From NCBI GenBank assembly GCA_039654915.1, contig CM077593.1, positions 37,108,501-37,172,500 on the forward strand: 64,000 nucleotides of DNA, written 5' to 3'. Within the stretch, counting starts at the first letter, position 1, and each line of letters starts with the position of its first letter. Below the pieces are notes generated by a model. The model worked only from the letters and a program-made list of their open reading frames with translations. It was not told the origin of the DNA and did not search any database. The DNA comes from Aquilaria yunnanensis (Eukaryota; Streptophyta; Magnoliopsida; Malvales; Thymelaeaceae). Made by a program: the position numbers and the translations under genes. Below, piece by piece: positions 35,901-47,447 of the stretch.

Positions 35901-38900
35901 GTAGAGTGCATATCCCATTATATCTCCTAAAATATACTCTTGTCCTGTGCTTCATTTTGATTAAGTTGCCTGTTCCTAGCCATAGGAAAAGTGTAATTTT
36001 CTTGTGTCTTGCCAAAATTTTATCCAGAGGAATTTCCTTTCACTATAATTGTGCCTGCATTTCAATTCGCTGTCATTGTTCAAATTGCTTCTATTCTGAG
36101 TTTGACTTAATTGAGTTATAGAAGAAACATACATACATTGCAGATGCCTGTTTGATCGATTGTAGCTTCTGTGGAGCTGACCTGCGTTCTGCACACCTTC
36201 AGGTACTTGTTGAATTTCATTTCACCTGCCTCTGTAAAGACTTACTGAGGCAATGTTATGGTAAATACTTAAACTAAATATTTAGTATCCAAAACATAAA
36301 CTGGCAGCTTATCATAATTAGATTTACATCTGTCCCTGGTCACATAGGATTAATGTGTCAATTAATGCCTAAAGATGAAGAAAATGATTCCCATGACAAT
36401 CTCATAGGATTAACATTTCAACTAATGTGAACTAATTGTCTTGGTTGTTACGGAGGCAAAGTGTAATGGTCGCATGAAATTTATCATTTGTCATTTTCAA
36501 TAAAACAGTGGTGCTGCTCAAGAACAGAATCATGTTTTGAAGGAATTCCTCCCTTTATGACCTGTTTTGTTAATTGGAATTTAAAGGCTTATTGAGAGAG
36601 AATCCTTATATCACTTGAACACAGGTTCTTTGTGCTTGTATCATAGTTAGGTTTTACATCTGTCCCTAACCAGTTACTAGAATTACTAGACTATATGGAT
36701 TACTCATCACGGAATAGTAATATATCATAAACTAAACATGACTGCACTAAACACCCTGCTAATTCATGGAGTGCAGACTGAAACGCAAATGATACAACAA
36801 ATTCTAGAACCAACTCTGTGATTCATCAAGCTTGCTGCTGCTCCTGTTTGAGATGAAATATTTTGGGGCCCAAGTTTACTGCTCTCCCGTAACTGCACAA
36901 ATGTTAAACTCAAGACTCTTCTTCCTCTTTTGCCCCTTTCCGATTATCAGAACTAGACTCATCAACCCCTTCAGTCCAGAATATGTTCTTGCATTGATGC
37001 CCGTGCCATGAGAGTATTTCAATCACAATTGTAACTGAGGTTCTTGGCACGGCTTTCATCATTCCAGTGTGACTCACCTGCTTAATAAACTGAAGTTTCT
37101 TTGTTCCTGCTGTACCAACTCCAAAAATTTGCAGGCTAACACTTTGTGGCTTGTAATGGCCCCCCCTGTGCTTATATAGCAGAGCTAGACTTGCTTCAGC
37201 TGTCAAATCTGCTGTTATTGCAATTCCACCTCCACCTTGATATATTCTTATGGGCCACTTGAAAAAATTTCAGTTACTTGTTCTGTTGTAAAAGAGGTAG
37301 CTGTGGCAGATGATTGTTGAAACTCACACTCCTTGTTTCAAGAAACTTTGATAATTACCTCATATTTCATTGTACTATTGGAATGAAATGCTTGTGACAC
37401 TGTTGCTTAAACTCCTCTATGACTAATATGGTCAGTCCCTGTCAAACTTCAGAAACTAACACTAAGTGTCTTCCTGTGCCTGTACTAAGTTTTCCCTCCC
37501 TTGAAATTTTCCTGGGATAGAAAACAATTGCATCCACTTGGCCAAGCCAGCAGACAATTTGACCATCAAACCTACAAATTTCTTTTTGCACAATCTGGCA
37601 GTGTCTCCTCTCTCCAGCTTCCTCATCATGTCATTGGTTTAGGTTTGCAGTCTGATCCTGGTTCCCTTCGTTCATTCTGGCTGCCTGTAACTTCACAATC
37701 CAAGTTGTTAAACTGGTTGTGCATCGCCTTTTGCCCAGCTTCCTGGGTTTCTCGTCACATTCACATTCTTCTCTGTCCCTGTCTCCTCTGTTTCACTCTA
37801 TGCCTTCTTGATATTTAGACATGAAGACCTCAAATTGCTGCAAAGAACAAGAATGGTGAGCTGCACTGAAGACAAATTCCTACTGTCCTGTGAAATGGAT
37901 CATTTAATGGAAGTGTACTGCCATGTGATAACAAGTTATGTTTGAAGAATTCCTTCCATTATAACCTATTTTGTTAATTGGAATTTAGGGGTCCTTGAGA
38001 AGCAAGTTCTTGTTGGGAACACAATACTTGCCTTCTTCCTGGTTTCTTCTTTGTTTGTACCCACAACGCACAATCATTGCCATCAATTACCATAGTGACT
38101 ACACTCCTACATGTGGTACACAGAATGGAATACTGGTACATCATAAACAAAATGTAGCTGCTAATTCATGGAAACGATGAAATACAACTTGTAATGCATT
38201 CTAGACCCACTCAACAATTCATCAAGTTTATTTGAAATGGAATATGTTAGGCAGAACAGAAAGCATGTAAACTAGGAGCTGTGTAACCTTTTGAATAAGG
38301 TGTTTTACCATACTTGGTGGGTGGAAAACCATAATTTTGTTTTGTGATTATTTTGTCTGCCAAGCTGGTAGTGCATATATTTCATTTGAGGGTGGATTCG
38401 TTTTAGCTACCTGCAATTTGTACTTAATAGTTAAGTATTCCTGTGTCATTTTGATCTCTCAGAGTGCAGATCTTACAAATGCCAATCTGGAGGGAGCTAA
38501 TCTTGAAGGAGCTAATCTAAAAGTATGTTTGTAAAACTCATCCTTTGTGGACAACGCCAATTCGTTTTAACTTAGATTAATCTAAAATGGATTATTTTTA
38601 TTTTTAGAGTTTTTGGTTTGGAATCAATGTCATTTGAAAGCTAATAATATATGGATAAAATAATCCTTTGAATAACGTTTTTTCATAATTTAATTAATTT
38701 TTTTACTTTAGTGAAAAAAAATAAAAATTAATAAAAATCCAATGGTAATTTAAAACCATATTATTTAATGGATTTATAATATTAGCTTTCAAATGACATT
38801 GGTTTTGGACAAACAAGCCGTAAAACATTTTGGATTAATCTAACTTGTTAAAGCAATTTATTTACTTGAGATTTAGAAGCTAGTTATTTTGTTTCTCAGG

Positions 38901-39187
38901 GCGCTAAGTTGAGCAATGCCAACCTAAAGGGTGCAAATCTTCAACGAGCCTATCTACGCCATGTCAATCTTCGAGAAACAGTAAGTAAATATTGCCAGTG
39001 CTAGTATACCCAGAACTCATGAAAAGATGAACATGACCTTGTAGTTTATGTTTGTTTGGCACCATTTATTGCTGATTATTACAACAAATCAGAATCATAC
39101 TTTAATATGACCTTGCTGTTGTTCTTTTATCAGCATTTAGATGGTGCAAAGCTTGACGGTGCTAATTTGCTCGGTGCTATCAGGTGA
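26904..39187 (+). CDS. FIP2: BTB/POZ and pentapeptide-repeat protein, FIP2 type (11 coding exons)
   Basis: Exons: 26904-26949, 27328-27437, 27663-27797, 32096-32251, 32497-32580, 35061-35107, 35201-35274, 36144-36202, 38463-38522, 38900-38980, 39134-39187. All introns are GT-AG, phases agree, and the 301-residue product has no internal stop. Residues 10-100 form a KCTD-like BTB/T1 domain (VRLNIGGKKF, DPDSMLAAMFSGRH, GYVFVDRDGKHFRHILNWLR). From about residue 135 to the end are pentapeptide repeats of the A(N/D)LxX type (SADLTNANLEGANLEGAN). Architecture and length match Arabidopsis FIP2, known from its interaction with the formin AFH1; BTB proteins of this class are also linked to CUL3 ligases. 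Two adjacent ATGs (26904, 26907) leave the start ambiguous by one residue. A donor overlaps the stop (see findings). Confidence 0.93.
29647..29673. repeat. (CTA)9 microsatellite
   Basis: Nine CTA units immediately upstream of the duplicated exon 2 fragment in intron 3. Confidence 0.95.
29691..29733 (+). repeat. 43-bp duplicate of the intron 1/exon 2 boundary
   Basis: Identical over 43 bp to 27309-27351. It includes the TGTGCAG acceptor and the first 24 bases of exon 2 (GAGGGAAGAAATTTTGTACT and on). It lies 2,382 bp downstream in intron 3, between the CTA microsatellite and the LINE-like fragment. Confidence 0.95.
29734..30240 (-). pseudogene. LINE-like retrotransposon 3' fragment (zinc-binding RT-associated region)
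   Basis: On the minus strand, two overlapping frames read LFITKHCNLTWGYQVR and ITILVWRSCHSYLPT, followed by AETALHILKDFEIAKAVW. These match the pattern of the zinc-binding domain downstream of reverse transcriptase in plant non-LTR elements (W+ruler: WR...LPT...C..C...E...H.L..C..A..VW, with decayed Cys residues). There is no RT core, poly(A) end or target duplication. It is a dead fragment. Confidence 0.5.
32581..35060 (+). other. Intron 5, with LTR-like repeat sequence
   Basis: About 33300-34960 looks like decayed gypsy LTR sequence. TGTTACAGCCCAACCC at 33705 resembles an LTR terminus. The region from 33900 to 34300, read in reverse complement, has the leader-like organisation of Tekay LTRs. 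Two related blocks containing CAAAATACCCCTCAT occur at 33537 and 34793. No clean target duplication was found, so the extent is uncertain. The rest shows nothing recognisable. Confidence 0.4.
36203..38462 (+). other. Intron 8, with a direct repeat pair
   Basis: Blocks 36531-36870 and 37937-38240 are diverged direct copies (shared GAATTCCT..., TTTTGTTAATTGGAATTTA, GCTAATTCATGGA, CAATTCATCAAG-like ends). They enclose about 1.07 kb with short minus-strand open frames (for example 37206-36910) that resemble no known family. It could be a short non-autonomous element with terminal direct repeats, or a local duplication. Confidence 0.4.
38572..38843. mobile_element. MITE with long terminal inverted repeats in intron 9
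   Basis: The 272-bp element begins TTAGATTAATCTAAAATGG and ends in its approximate inverse. The inner arm ATGTCATTTGAAAGCTAAT recurs inverted near 38780-38805. No coding capacity. The target duplication is unclear. Confidence 0.65.
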
Positions 39188-40500
39188 TGATGGGTTCAAG
39201 TTGCATACACATTGAGCAAATTGCATTTCCATTATCACTTGCCATTACCATAAAACTTGTGTGTTCGGTCAAAGTAACTCATGATATTTTACTGTTCAAA
39301 ATACATGACTGTTCAAGTTTCAAAGGGCCAGTTCCTTTCAGTAGCTGGCCCTGGTGTCATGTTGTTTCTTTCTCATTACCTTATGGTATGACTCATTAGT
39401 GAAAGTGCTAAGAGCAGGAAAACAAAGTAAATGTCATGCTATTCCTATCTCATTACCTTTTGCTTTAGTCTGAGAGGTCTGTCTTCCATTAAGTTCAACC
39501 ACAATTGTTTATGCTTCCAATAGAAAAATGTTCATCCAAAAGAGACGAGATGTATGATACATGTTTTAAGATCGATCTATTGGTGAAAGGTGAGTATGAT
39601 ATGAGCTCCACTTCCATATGGAAGGAGGTACCAGATTAGAATGTGGACACCCAACGTTTATATGTAGTCGGGTCACAGGTGGGGTCAATGATGGAGCTCA
39701 ACAGAGTTCAGTCTTGTTTGGTCTTAGCATTATCGATTAACATTAATTACAAAAGCTGTTCCCAAGTTTGGTATTCTTTTGACGGGTCTGTTGAATCCTC
39801 TCTGAAGTATATGGTTTGGTCAGATTTCCCAAAAACGTTTCTAGGGAGTTGGTAACAGATTTAGGCATAGTTGATCAATTGCTTTAGTAATAAGATCTGC
39901 CCCTTCTCTGGCCTGCTCATTCACAGAGAGTTGATTGCATCTACTTTCGCCAATTTAGGATGGGTATTACTACCCTGACAGTCCTGTAACGCAGGAAGAC
40001 CTGTCACAGCCATTGAATATGGTTATCTCCAAAACCTACTTGCGTTTCATTTAATGCCATTTGCATGATGCATGAGTAGGAACAGAAACATAGAATTGTT
40101 TGTACTTTCCTACATCTTACCTTTTCTGTGCTTTAATTTTTTTTCCTAAATAATTTTCTAGTTACATCATTCCAATTGTTTTTACTCGGTAAATGATATA
40201 TATTTCACTGTTATAAATATTTATTTGCTACGTCTATGGAAAATAGGAGGCAGATCAACAGACCCTGACGAGGTTTTCTTTCTCTGCTTATTTTTTTGTT
40301 AATCTCAGGACCTGATTGTAACAGTTCAGGGAGGTTTTCTGGTTGCTGGTGGAATAATTGTTTCATTTTTTCCTTTTCTCTTCAAAGCGCTGCTATTCAT
40401 GGAAACCGAAGAAAAAAAGTACAAAATTTTCCTGGAAGTTACAAAACTTGTATCTTGCTGAAAAGGACTGTGATTTAATCTACGGATATTATTTTATGGA
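39188..40500 (+). other. 3' flank of the FIP2-type gene, probable 3' UTR or 3' UTR intron
   Basis: No independent gene is seen. A strong acceptor (pyrimidine tract, then AATCTCAG) ends at 40308 and could pair with the donor at 39184. That would place most of the 3' UTR at 40309 to about 40500. The transcript end cannot be fixed. Confidence 0.4.
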
Positions 40501-40878
40501 GGATGGATAAGATATAGACTTTTCGAGTCGCTTGCACATATATTTTGTTGATGTTTGGCAAATTTTTCTTAGGATAAATTTCACTTATTGTGGCTAGCTA
40601 TTGTTTTTACTTCATTTCATTTTTTTTATTGAAATTTGAATTGAATTTATTTATATTATTGTTTGTTAGAAAATTTTTTATATAAATTATATTTAAAAAT
40701 TATGAGCTTTAATTTATCATTTGTATATAACATTTATATGCCAAAAAAATTAAAACCAAAAACTGTATATTGATTATTATAAATCAGCCGTTGTGCAAAG
40801 AATAGAGGGTAAATTATATAGGCTAACCATAACTTTTTAATTATGTTCTTGTTCTAACTTCAATCTTCATTTTGTTTG
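40501..40878. other. AT-rich intergenic stretch
   Basis: No gene or family is recognised. The right part may belong to the outer arm of the terminal-inverted-repeat element that follows. Confidence 0.4.
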
Positions 40879-41792
40879 TTGGATGAAATTCGTTATCTTA
40901 GATGAAAAATAACATGTTAGCATATAATTATAAGAATAAATATTAGTTTTTTGATTTGCCAAAAAACCTTAAAGCTTTGAAATTTTCCCCAATTTCCCAA
41001 ATTGACCCAAGGTCTTTACCCTCTCCATATGATTGTTGCACCAGCACCGAGCATAAAAAAAGCATCTAGACCTTGTCTCCTTCCACCCCATCACCACCTA
41101 GAGCTCATCTCCTTCCACCTCATCATTGTACTTGCCATTGATGACCTTTTTCTTGGTGTCAAGACCACCTTGACATCGACTTTCTTTTGCTCATTGACCT
41201 TAGCAATTTGCTTGTCTTTCGATCCTTTTCATTAATCATCGCTCCTGCCAATGCCCACATCCTCTCCTTGCTTGAGATCTACACTAGTACACAAAAAATG
41301 CCTGTCGGTATCGAGAAAAGTGAGGTTGGCTCAGTTGTTGTCTTCATCATCTTTGTCTTTGTTGACCTATAAAAGAAAATTGTCAGAGAGTGATGGTCCA
41401 AATTTAGACATCTCCAAGAATCTTGATCTGTCACGAGTGAGGGAAAAGGCGCGGATGTCAAGCGAGTTGAGAATATAAGAGATATCCAATTGGGGTTTCT
41501 CTAGAGATAACAATGATGGGTTTGCTAGCAGTGGAGAGAGATATCACATTTCTTGGCTTTTTGTGTTGGTCAGATGTGGATAAGAATGTTGGATTAGTTT
41601 CTAGTGATGTGAAGGGAAATTTTTGTATCTTGGGCGAATTTGGGTTGACTTAGAAAGATGGTATGATCATTAGATTTTAAATTTTAAGGTTTTTTTACAG
41701 ATTAAAAAATTTTCAAGAGTTAAAACTAGCATTTATCCTTATAATTATACGTTGACCTGTCATTTTCCATCCAATATAATGAATTCCATCTA
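40879..41792. mobile_element. Terminal-inverted-repeat element, probably a non-autonomous DNA transposon
   Basis: About 105 bp at the left (TTGGATGAAATTCGTTATCT, then GCATATAATTATAAGAATAA) recurs inverted at 41690-41792 (TTATCCTTATAATTATACG, then GAATTCCATCTA). The ends may extend further outward, and no target duplication was identified. The centre (41000-41500) has short open frames with no family resemblance. Confidence 0.5.
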
Positions 41793-42387
41793 AAAGAAGG
41801 TCGAAAATGAATGTGTGCTAGCCCACTATAGATGGTTCTTTTTAACCACTGTTTCCATGCTAGTCCCATTCGCGGCTGCACTTTTCTCATTCATTTCTTA
41901 AAATTTACAAGTTTGCCACTAATTTGTACTCCCTTATTTGCATATGCCTACACTTTCCTCTTCTCCACTGTGATTCTTTCTCTCTCTCATACAGAATAGC
42001 CTTGCTTTTGCTCCACTATCTCCTTTTACCATAGGCACTTCCCCAAGGTGAATTGAGAAGCTCTACTAGAACAAACGTGGCCCAACCTCATTGGTCATCG
42101 CATAAACCGTGTTATTATTAATGAAAGTGCCAAAAAAATAGGTAGCTGAATTAATAAACCAGTTGAGACAATACGGCAATCAATTCCATGCACCTAGGTT
42201 ATTAATCAGGGAAGAAGATAAGTTGAGGGGTGACAGACGTCGAGTGTCACAGAGAATAGACCAGGATTGGGCTAAGGTCAGTGACAGGTAGTAGAAGGCA
42301 CTCAAGCTGTGAACCAACTGTGACTAAGAATCAAGGCTAGGGTACCACCATTAGTGCGAAAGAAAAAGAGGTCACTAATGCTTTGAT
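41793..42387. other. Intergenic stretch without recognisable content
   Basis: No gene, repeat boundary or known motif was found between the inverted-repeat element and the solo LTR. Confidence 0.4.
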
Positions 42388-42392
42388 GCTGT

Positions 42393-43986
42393 TGTTATGA
42401 GTTTTCCAACCCTAATCCGCAAGCGCACGGGACGTGTGTAGATAGGGTGAATGAGTATCGATCCCATGAGGATTGATTTATATTGTTTGCTAATTACCAC
42501 TACCTTAAGACTCACTTTAGTTAAACAAGCAACAATTGATGATTTACTTAATATGAAAATAACTAAGTTTGCAACTCTACTTAAATTACTACTAAACAAG
42601 AACAACAAATACAATGCAAATTAGAGGTTGTCTAGTGAATTAACAAAACACACTTCCTATGGTTTTCACTATTTGACTTGGTTAGCTAGTGAATTAAGGC
42701 TAATAGTTTGGTTTTTCTACTTATTGGTGAAGTTAACTAATTTGGCCCTTACTTTCCCAAGTGAAAGGGTCACTCTCCCAAGCTTATACTAGAATGGACT
42801 CCCATCCAAATTGCTAGTTCAAGAGGGGCATTACAAGTTCAATTTACCTTCACCTAGTGTCCTAGACTAGTCTCCCAACAAGCCCATGACCACTACACTC
42901 TTCTCCTAATTCTAATTCCTTTTAATCTTTTCCAAAAGTTTAAAAGAAATCTACGGTACAATTGACTAGGGTCCTTAATCAATCAACACAACAATAAGCT
43001 CAAGGAGAAGAATAAACAAGCAATGGAGGAAAACCAAAGTCAAATAGCCATTAATCCAACCAACATAACTAATTCAAGTAGCTACATCCATAGAAAGTAC
43101 TAAAGAAGACTACTCCATAACTAAACAAAACATAACCATGAAAGTACATGAAAGAGCATCCATGTTTAAATACAAGAAGAATGAAGGAAAGAAGGAACCC
43201 AATAGACTCTAGATGCTTGATTCCTCAAGGCTCCTACAAGTCTTCAAGTCCTCTAAGTCTTCTCTAAGCAAGAATCCACAAATGCTCCCAAGAAAGATGA
43301 AGAAAAATGTAAGAAAAATGGAGTTCAAAATCTAAGTCTAAGATGTGAAGATGAAGATGAAGCTCCCCTCTCTCTCTAGGTTCTAGGTTTTTCTACCCCT
43401 TTTTGAGGTGTCCCTTTCACTCACCTAACCATTTGGATAGAAATCCTTGGCCAAAAGTAAGCTTGACTTTAGATTTGAGGTGGGGGACCACTTTCTCGGA
43501 TAACTGGTGCCTAGGCCCCAGGAGGGGGTGCTTGGGCGCCTAGGCCTCTAGGCTCGAGGGTGCTTTGGCGCCTAGGCCCCAGGATAGGGTGCTTGGGCGC
43601 CTAGGCCTCTAGGCTCGAGGGTGCTCTGACGCCTAGGCCCCAGGATAGGGTGCTTGGGCGCCTAGGCCTCCAAACTCGCAGGTGCCTAGGGCCTAGGCCC
43701 CGGGAGGGGGTGCTTGGGCGCCTAGGCCTCCAGGTTGCGTTTTTCAGGCAGCAAGGTTTGTATTGTGGCGCCTAGGCCTTACAATTATAAATTCCCTTGA
43801 CTTTTACATTCCCGTTTTTCGTTCCGCTCGTCCCGGTGCCATTCTAATGCTACGATCTATTTCTCCAACCTACAAAATAAAGGATCAAAGCAAGAATCGG
43901 CCAAAAATATTGAGTGATAAGGTAGAAAATTGTGGTCAAAGTTGACAAAAAGTCAACATATTTGACCACAAAATTAACATTTATCA
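42393..43986 (+). mobile_element. Solo LTR, 1,594 bp, family unassigned
   Basis: Starts TGTTATGAGTTTTCC and ends ACATTTATCA, with a perfect 5-bp duplication GCTGT (42388-42392 and 43987-43991). The block CCGCAAGCGCACGG...TATCGATCCCATGAGGATTG near its start is a sequence style I recognise from many plant LTR/LARD-type repeats. It contains a 61-bp minisatellite. There is no internal coding domain. Confidence 0.8.
43509..43740. repeat. Minisatellite, four copies of a 60-61 bp unit
   Basis: The unit starts GCCTAGGCCCC at 43509, 43570, 43631 and 43691. Each unit also holds GGGTGCTTGGGCGCCTAGGC. GC-rich against an AT-rich background, with repeated CGCCTAGG half-palindromes. Confidence 0.92.
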
Positions 43987-44102
43987 GCTGTGCGAAAGGG
44001 CAATGACATAACTAAGATTTTAGAGTTAGAGGTGTGCGATATGTTCAAGGTCTAAACAAATAAAATTATTATAATAAATATATTCAATAATATTATAAAA
44101 TA

Positions 44103-46167
44103 TGCAAAAATAACAAATAAATCACTAATGTTTTTGCTGGCCCGATTCACCCACTAATATTTTTTTTGCCAAATAAACCACTAACATTTATGAGTCAACT
44201 CAAATTGGCCACTCTTGTAACTTTTTCTATTAAGTCTAAGGAATCTTAGCATAAAATAGCAAGTTTAGTTTTTACATTTTATACTTTTGCTATTAATGCT
44301 AGGGGTGTTCGCGGTGCGGTTTTAACCCGTTTCACCCTAAACCCAAACTGCATCATATATGTGACCGGTTTACATATTATTAAACCAAACCGCATTGTTT
44401 ACCACAAACTTTAATTGAAAACCAAACTGCATAAAATGCGGTTTAGTTTGACCGGTTTATCTTTTATATCCTGTAAAACAATTTAAGTTACTTCACAATA
44501 CTTATTTTAATGTTAATACGTTATTCTGAAAACTAAATAATTTTATAAAACATCAACAATTTCGTACTTTAGAACATTACAAATACAAGATAGCCTGATT
44601 TGTTTACTTTAACCCAAACCTGTTCAATTTGTTTCATTTGATTAATTGGCTTTCCTTTTCTCCGCTTATTTGTTTCCGTCTTACAGCTGAGAAAGGGTAT
44701 GAGCATGAAAATGGGAAGAGCATAGACAAGTGGCATGGCTCATTGTCAAATCCTTGTGCTAGATTCAGATTTGATCAGCACAAAAAATGTTCAAGTGGTA
44801 TCAGTAAAAAACACAGATTAAACAAATAGTGATCAAACAACATCAATCAAAATAAATTGAGCAGCCTTAAGTTGTTTTTAGAAGAGTTAATTCAAATACC
44901 CAAAAACATCTAAACAAAATCAATTATTTTCATGAAATGGCTACTTAATAGGACAAACCTTGAGAAAAGCTTCCACTTTGCAATCGTTATAAGAGGAAGT
45001 GAAGACAGGCCGAAACCCGAAAAAAATGAGGCTGTGACCTACGACTACGAGTGCCGATGCCTCCACGTGAGATTGAGAGAGGAAAGGTCAGGTTGAGAGA
45101 GGTTGCGACTTGAAAGTGAAAGAGTGAAAGGCTGAAAGAGTAGATGTGAGACTGAGACAAAGTAGATGAAGGGCAAGGGCATGCAATGCAGATGTGGGGC
45201 GTGCGGCAAATGCGTGGAAGGTTTGGAGGCTAAGATTCTGAGAATGCGAGAATGGAACTATGAAAGGATAGCTGGGCAGATCATATGACAACAACCAACA
45301 TTTAACAAGGGAGGCCTAGACCTAATATAACTAGGTTGAACTTTGGCTTTGACTAGAAAATGGGATGTGTTAATGGGCTTAAAGTTTCTACTAAGTTATT
45401 AAGGGTGTGGGTTCGGTCCGGTTTTATCGGGTTTCAAAATTAAAACCCGAACCATACCACATATACATTGGTTTTTAGTTTTTAGAACCCAAATCGCACC
45501 ATAACCCGCATAAACCCGTATAATCAACGAGTTGATTCTGTTCGGTCTGTACGGCTTCATGGGTTGAGTGGGTTGGATGAACACCCCTACCTAATGCCTT
45601 TGAAGTTTATTAATATAACATTTGAACCACCTCCTTGAAGCCGACGTCAATCTTCAAACTCCGTTTGTAGGTAGTAATTGAGATCCTCTTAAACTTGCTG
45701 ATAGTGGCAATGATGTTCCTCCTTGTACTCTGTCTCAGATTATACCATAATCTTGCATTAAGCACTAATATGAGTGAAACATTATTCGGGAATGGTGATG
45801 TGGGGCCAGAGGCATCTATCTTGGGCAACAGAGATGGTACACTTTTAAGGAGTTAGAAATGACAATGAATAGACTGTGCTCGAAGAATATAATTGTGCAA
45901 GGTTGTTATGGAATTTTATAAATGGTGAAGGTAGCCTATTTTGAATTATTTTAAACCAAGTGCAGCAATTTTGTTAATTTTAAAAAGTTAATTATGGCGT
46001 TTTATAATATTTCAAGAGCTGAGTGGGTAAATTAGCCTATTTGGAGAACATTAGTGATTTATTTGGCTATTTTTAATAATATCAGTGGTTTATTCGGGCC
46101 AAGAAAAATATTAGTGACTGATTCGAGTTAGGTCCAAAACATTAGTGGTTTATTCGTTATTTTTGCC
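44103..46167. mobile_element. Non-autonomous Mutator-like element with nested hAT
   Basis: The left end TGCAAAAATAACAAATAAATC and the right end in reverse complement GGCAAAAATAACGAATAAAC begin inverted repeats of about 125 bp (44103-44230 against 46040-46167). A perfect 9-bp duplication TATAAAATA (44094-44102 and 46168-46176) is diagnostic of the Mutator superfamily. No transposase is visible. A hAT-type element sits inside. Confidence 0.82.
44300..45589. mobile_element. Non-autonomous hAT-type element nested in the Mutator-like element
   Basis: The left end reads TAGGGGTGTTC and the right end is its inverse GAACACCCCTA. The flanking 8-bp sites are ATTAATGC and CCTAATGC (6 of 8 identical), as expected for a decayed hAT duplication. 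Subterminal regions carry many GGTTT/AACCC-type repeats. A 66-codon frame at 44629-44829 shows no transposase motif. Confidence 0.7.
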
Positions 46168-46176
46168 TATAAAATA

Positions 46177-47229
46177 CAATAAAAATAAAGTTCACAAAAA
46201 ATAGAATAATAAATTTTTGAAGCTCATAAATTAAAATGACACTTATTTAGATCTTTAAAATTATCAAGTATTGAATTTAAACTAAATGTCTATGCAATAT
46301 CTTTTTCAATATATAAAACCAAACAATCATCTAGAAACTTATCATTCATTCTGTTATGTAATTTAGTTTTCACAATCTTATAGCTAAGAAAGTGCATTTA
46401 GTTGTGGCAATCGCGGAAGAGTCAATATGAGATGATTGATCTATTAGCAAGAAAATAATAATTTGACTTTCCAATAGTTGTTAAAACTTGATATAATTTA
46501 ACAATCAATGACAATTCTTAAAAATTAGACAAGTTTCTAAGATAATATTTTTTACAATTTTATGATAATTGGTATTTTTTAAATTTTTAATTATTTTTTT
46601 CATGTCCACATAGGTTTTGTAAAATTTGTATCTCTTTTTGGCTAAGCCCACAAAAATTTCAATTATTTTACTTCAATTTTAAAACCCATCTATCTCAATA
46701 TATCATAATATCTTATCTTAATAATTTTCCTTTTGTAAATATGGCATAGTAGTTTTTTTTCCCAAAAAATTTGGGATTGCTGTAGCACTCCCCCACCTCC
46801 CATTCTCTATGCCACTACAAGAAGGAGATAGTAAAGTTGGGTTGTATATCTGAGAAAGATAGACTGAAATATGAAAGCATTTATGCACAATGGCAAAGAT
46901 GTTATTTTTTTTTCTAAGAGACAAGGGTTTTGCCAAAACTGAATGGGACACTGGAAAAGTAGACTTTGGAGAAAGGCGTATGTGTGAACTCATGTACTCT
47001 TCTTTCTTCTCCAAAAACCATCTTTGCCTTAAATCCTGATCTTTGATTTATAAGTTCCAATATAAATCAGTCGAAATAATCCATTGCAACCTAGTAACAA
47101 CGCAAAATAGCTCGAATGAAGCAAATTTATAAGCTTATCGTTAGTTTTTATGGTGTTTTTGCACTCATTGGGGTTTGTCCAAACCCTAGATTTTATCCTT
47201 GTTTATATTACCTTGTTCTATCCCTGTTT
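46177..47229. other. AT-rich stretch without recognisable gene
   Basis: Only short, unsupported open frames are present. No repeat boundaries were found. Confidence 0.4.
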
Positions 47230-47425
47230 GTAGGACTTCTTGTGGTGTGTCTTCAGGGCCTCTCTGACAGTAGAGTCATAGTGTATAACTTAAGGGAAAT
47301 GAAAGAGGTACTATTTATATAAATAACTAGCAAGTGGGCTTGCTGAGCATGTGTCCTAACTCTCAAGCCTCGATAGGCTTAATGGTTTTTTTTTGTTTGT
47401 TTATGTGTATCACAGTGTATGACCC
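47230..47425 (+). repeat. Repeat unit U', left part
   Basis: Counterpart of 11385-11590 (GGTGTGTCTTC, TTTATATAAATAACTAGCAAG). It continues at 58399 after the old copia LTR. Confidence 0.65.
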
Positions 47426-47447
47426 TATAAGGTTTCGGGGGCCAAGC

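Noticed and set aside
36531..38240. Complete small LTR (TRIM-type) retrotransposon in intron 8
   Set aside because: The direct repeats are diverged and I could not find TG/CA ends, a primer-binding site or a target duplication. Kept only as a repeat pair.
41002..41478. Three overlapping frames of 60-77 codons
   Set aside because: No conserved motif. They lie inside the terminal-inverted-repeat element and are explained by chance.
43509..43740. CRISPR-like array
   Set aside because: The units are contiguous 60-61 bp tandem copies without unique spacers, in a plant genome. It is a minisatellite.
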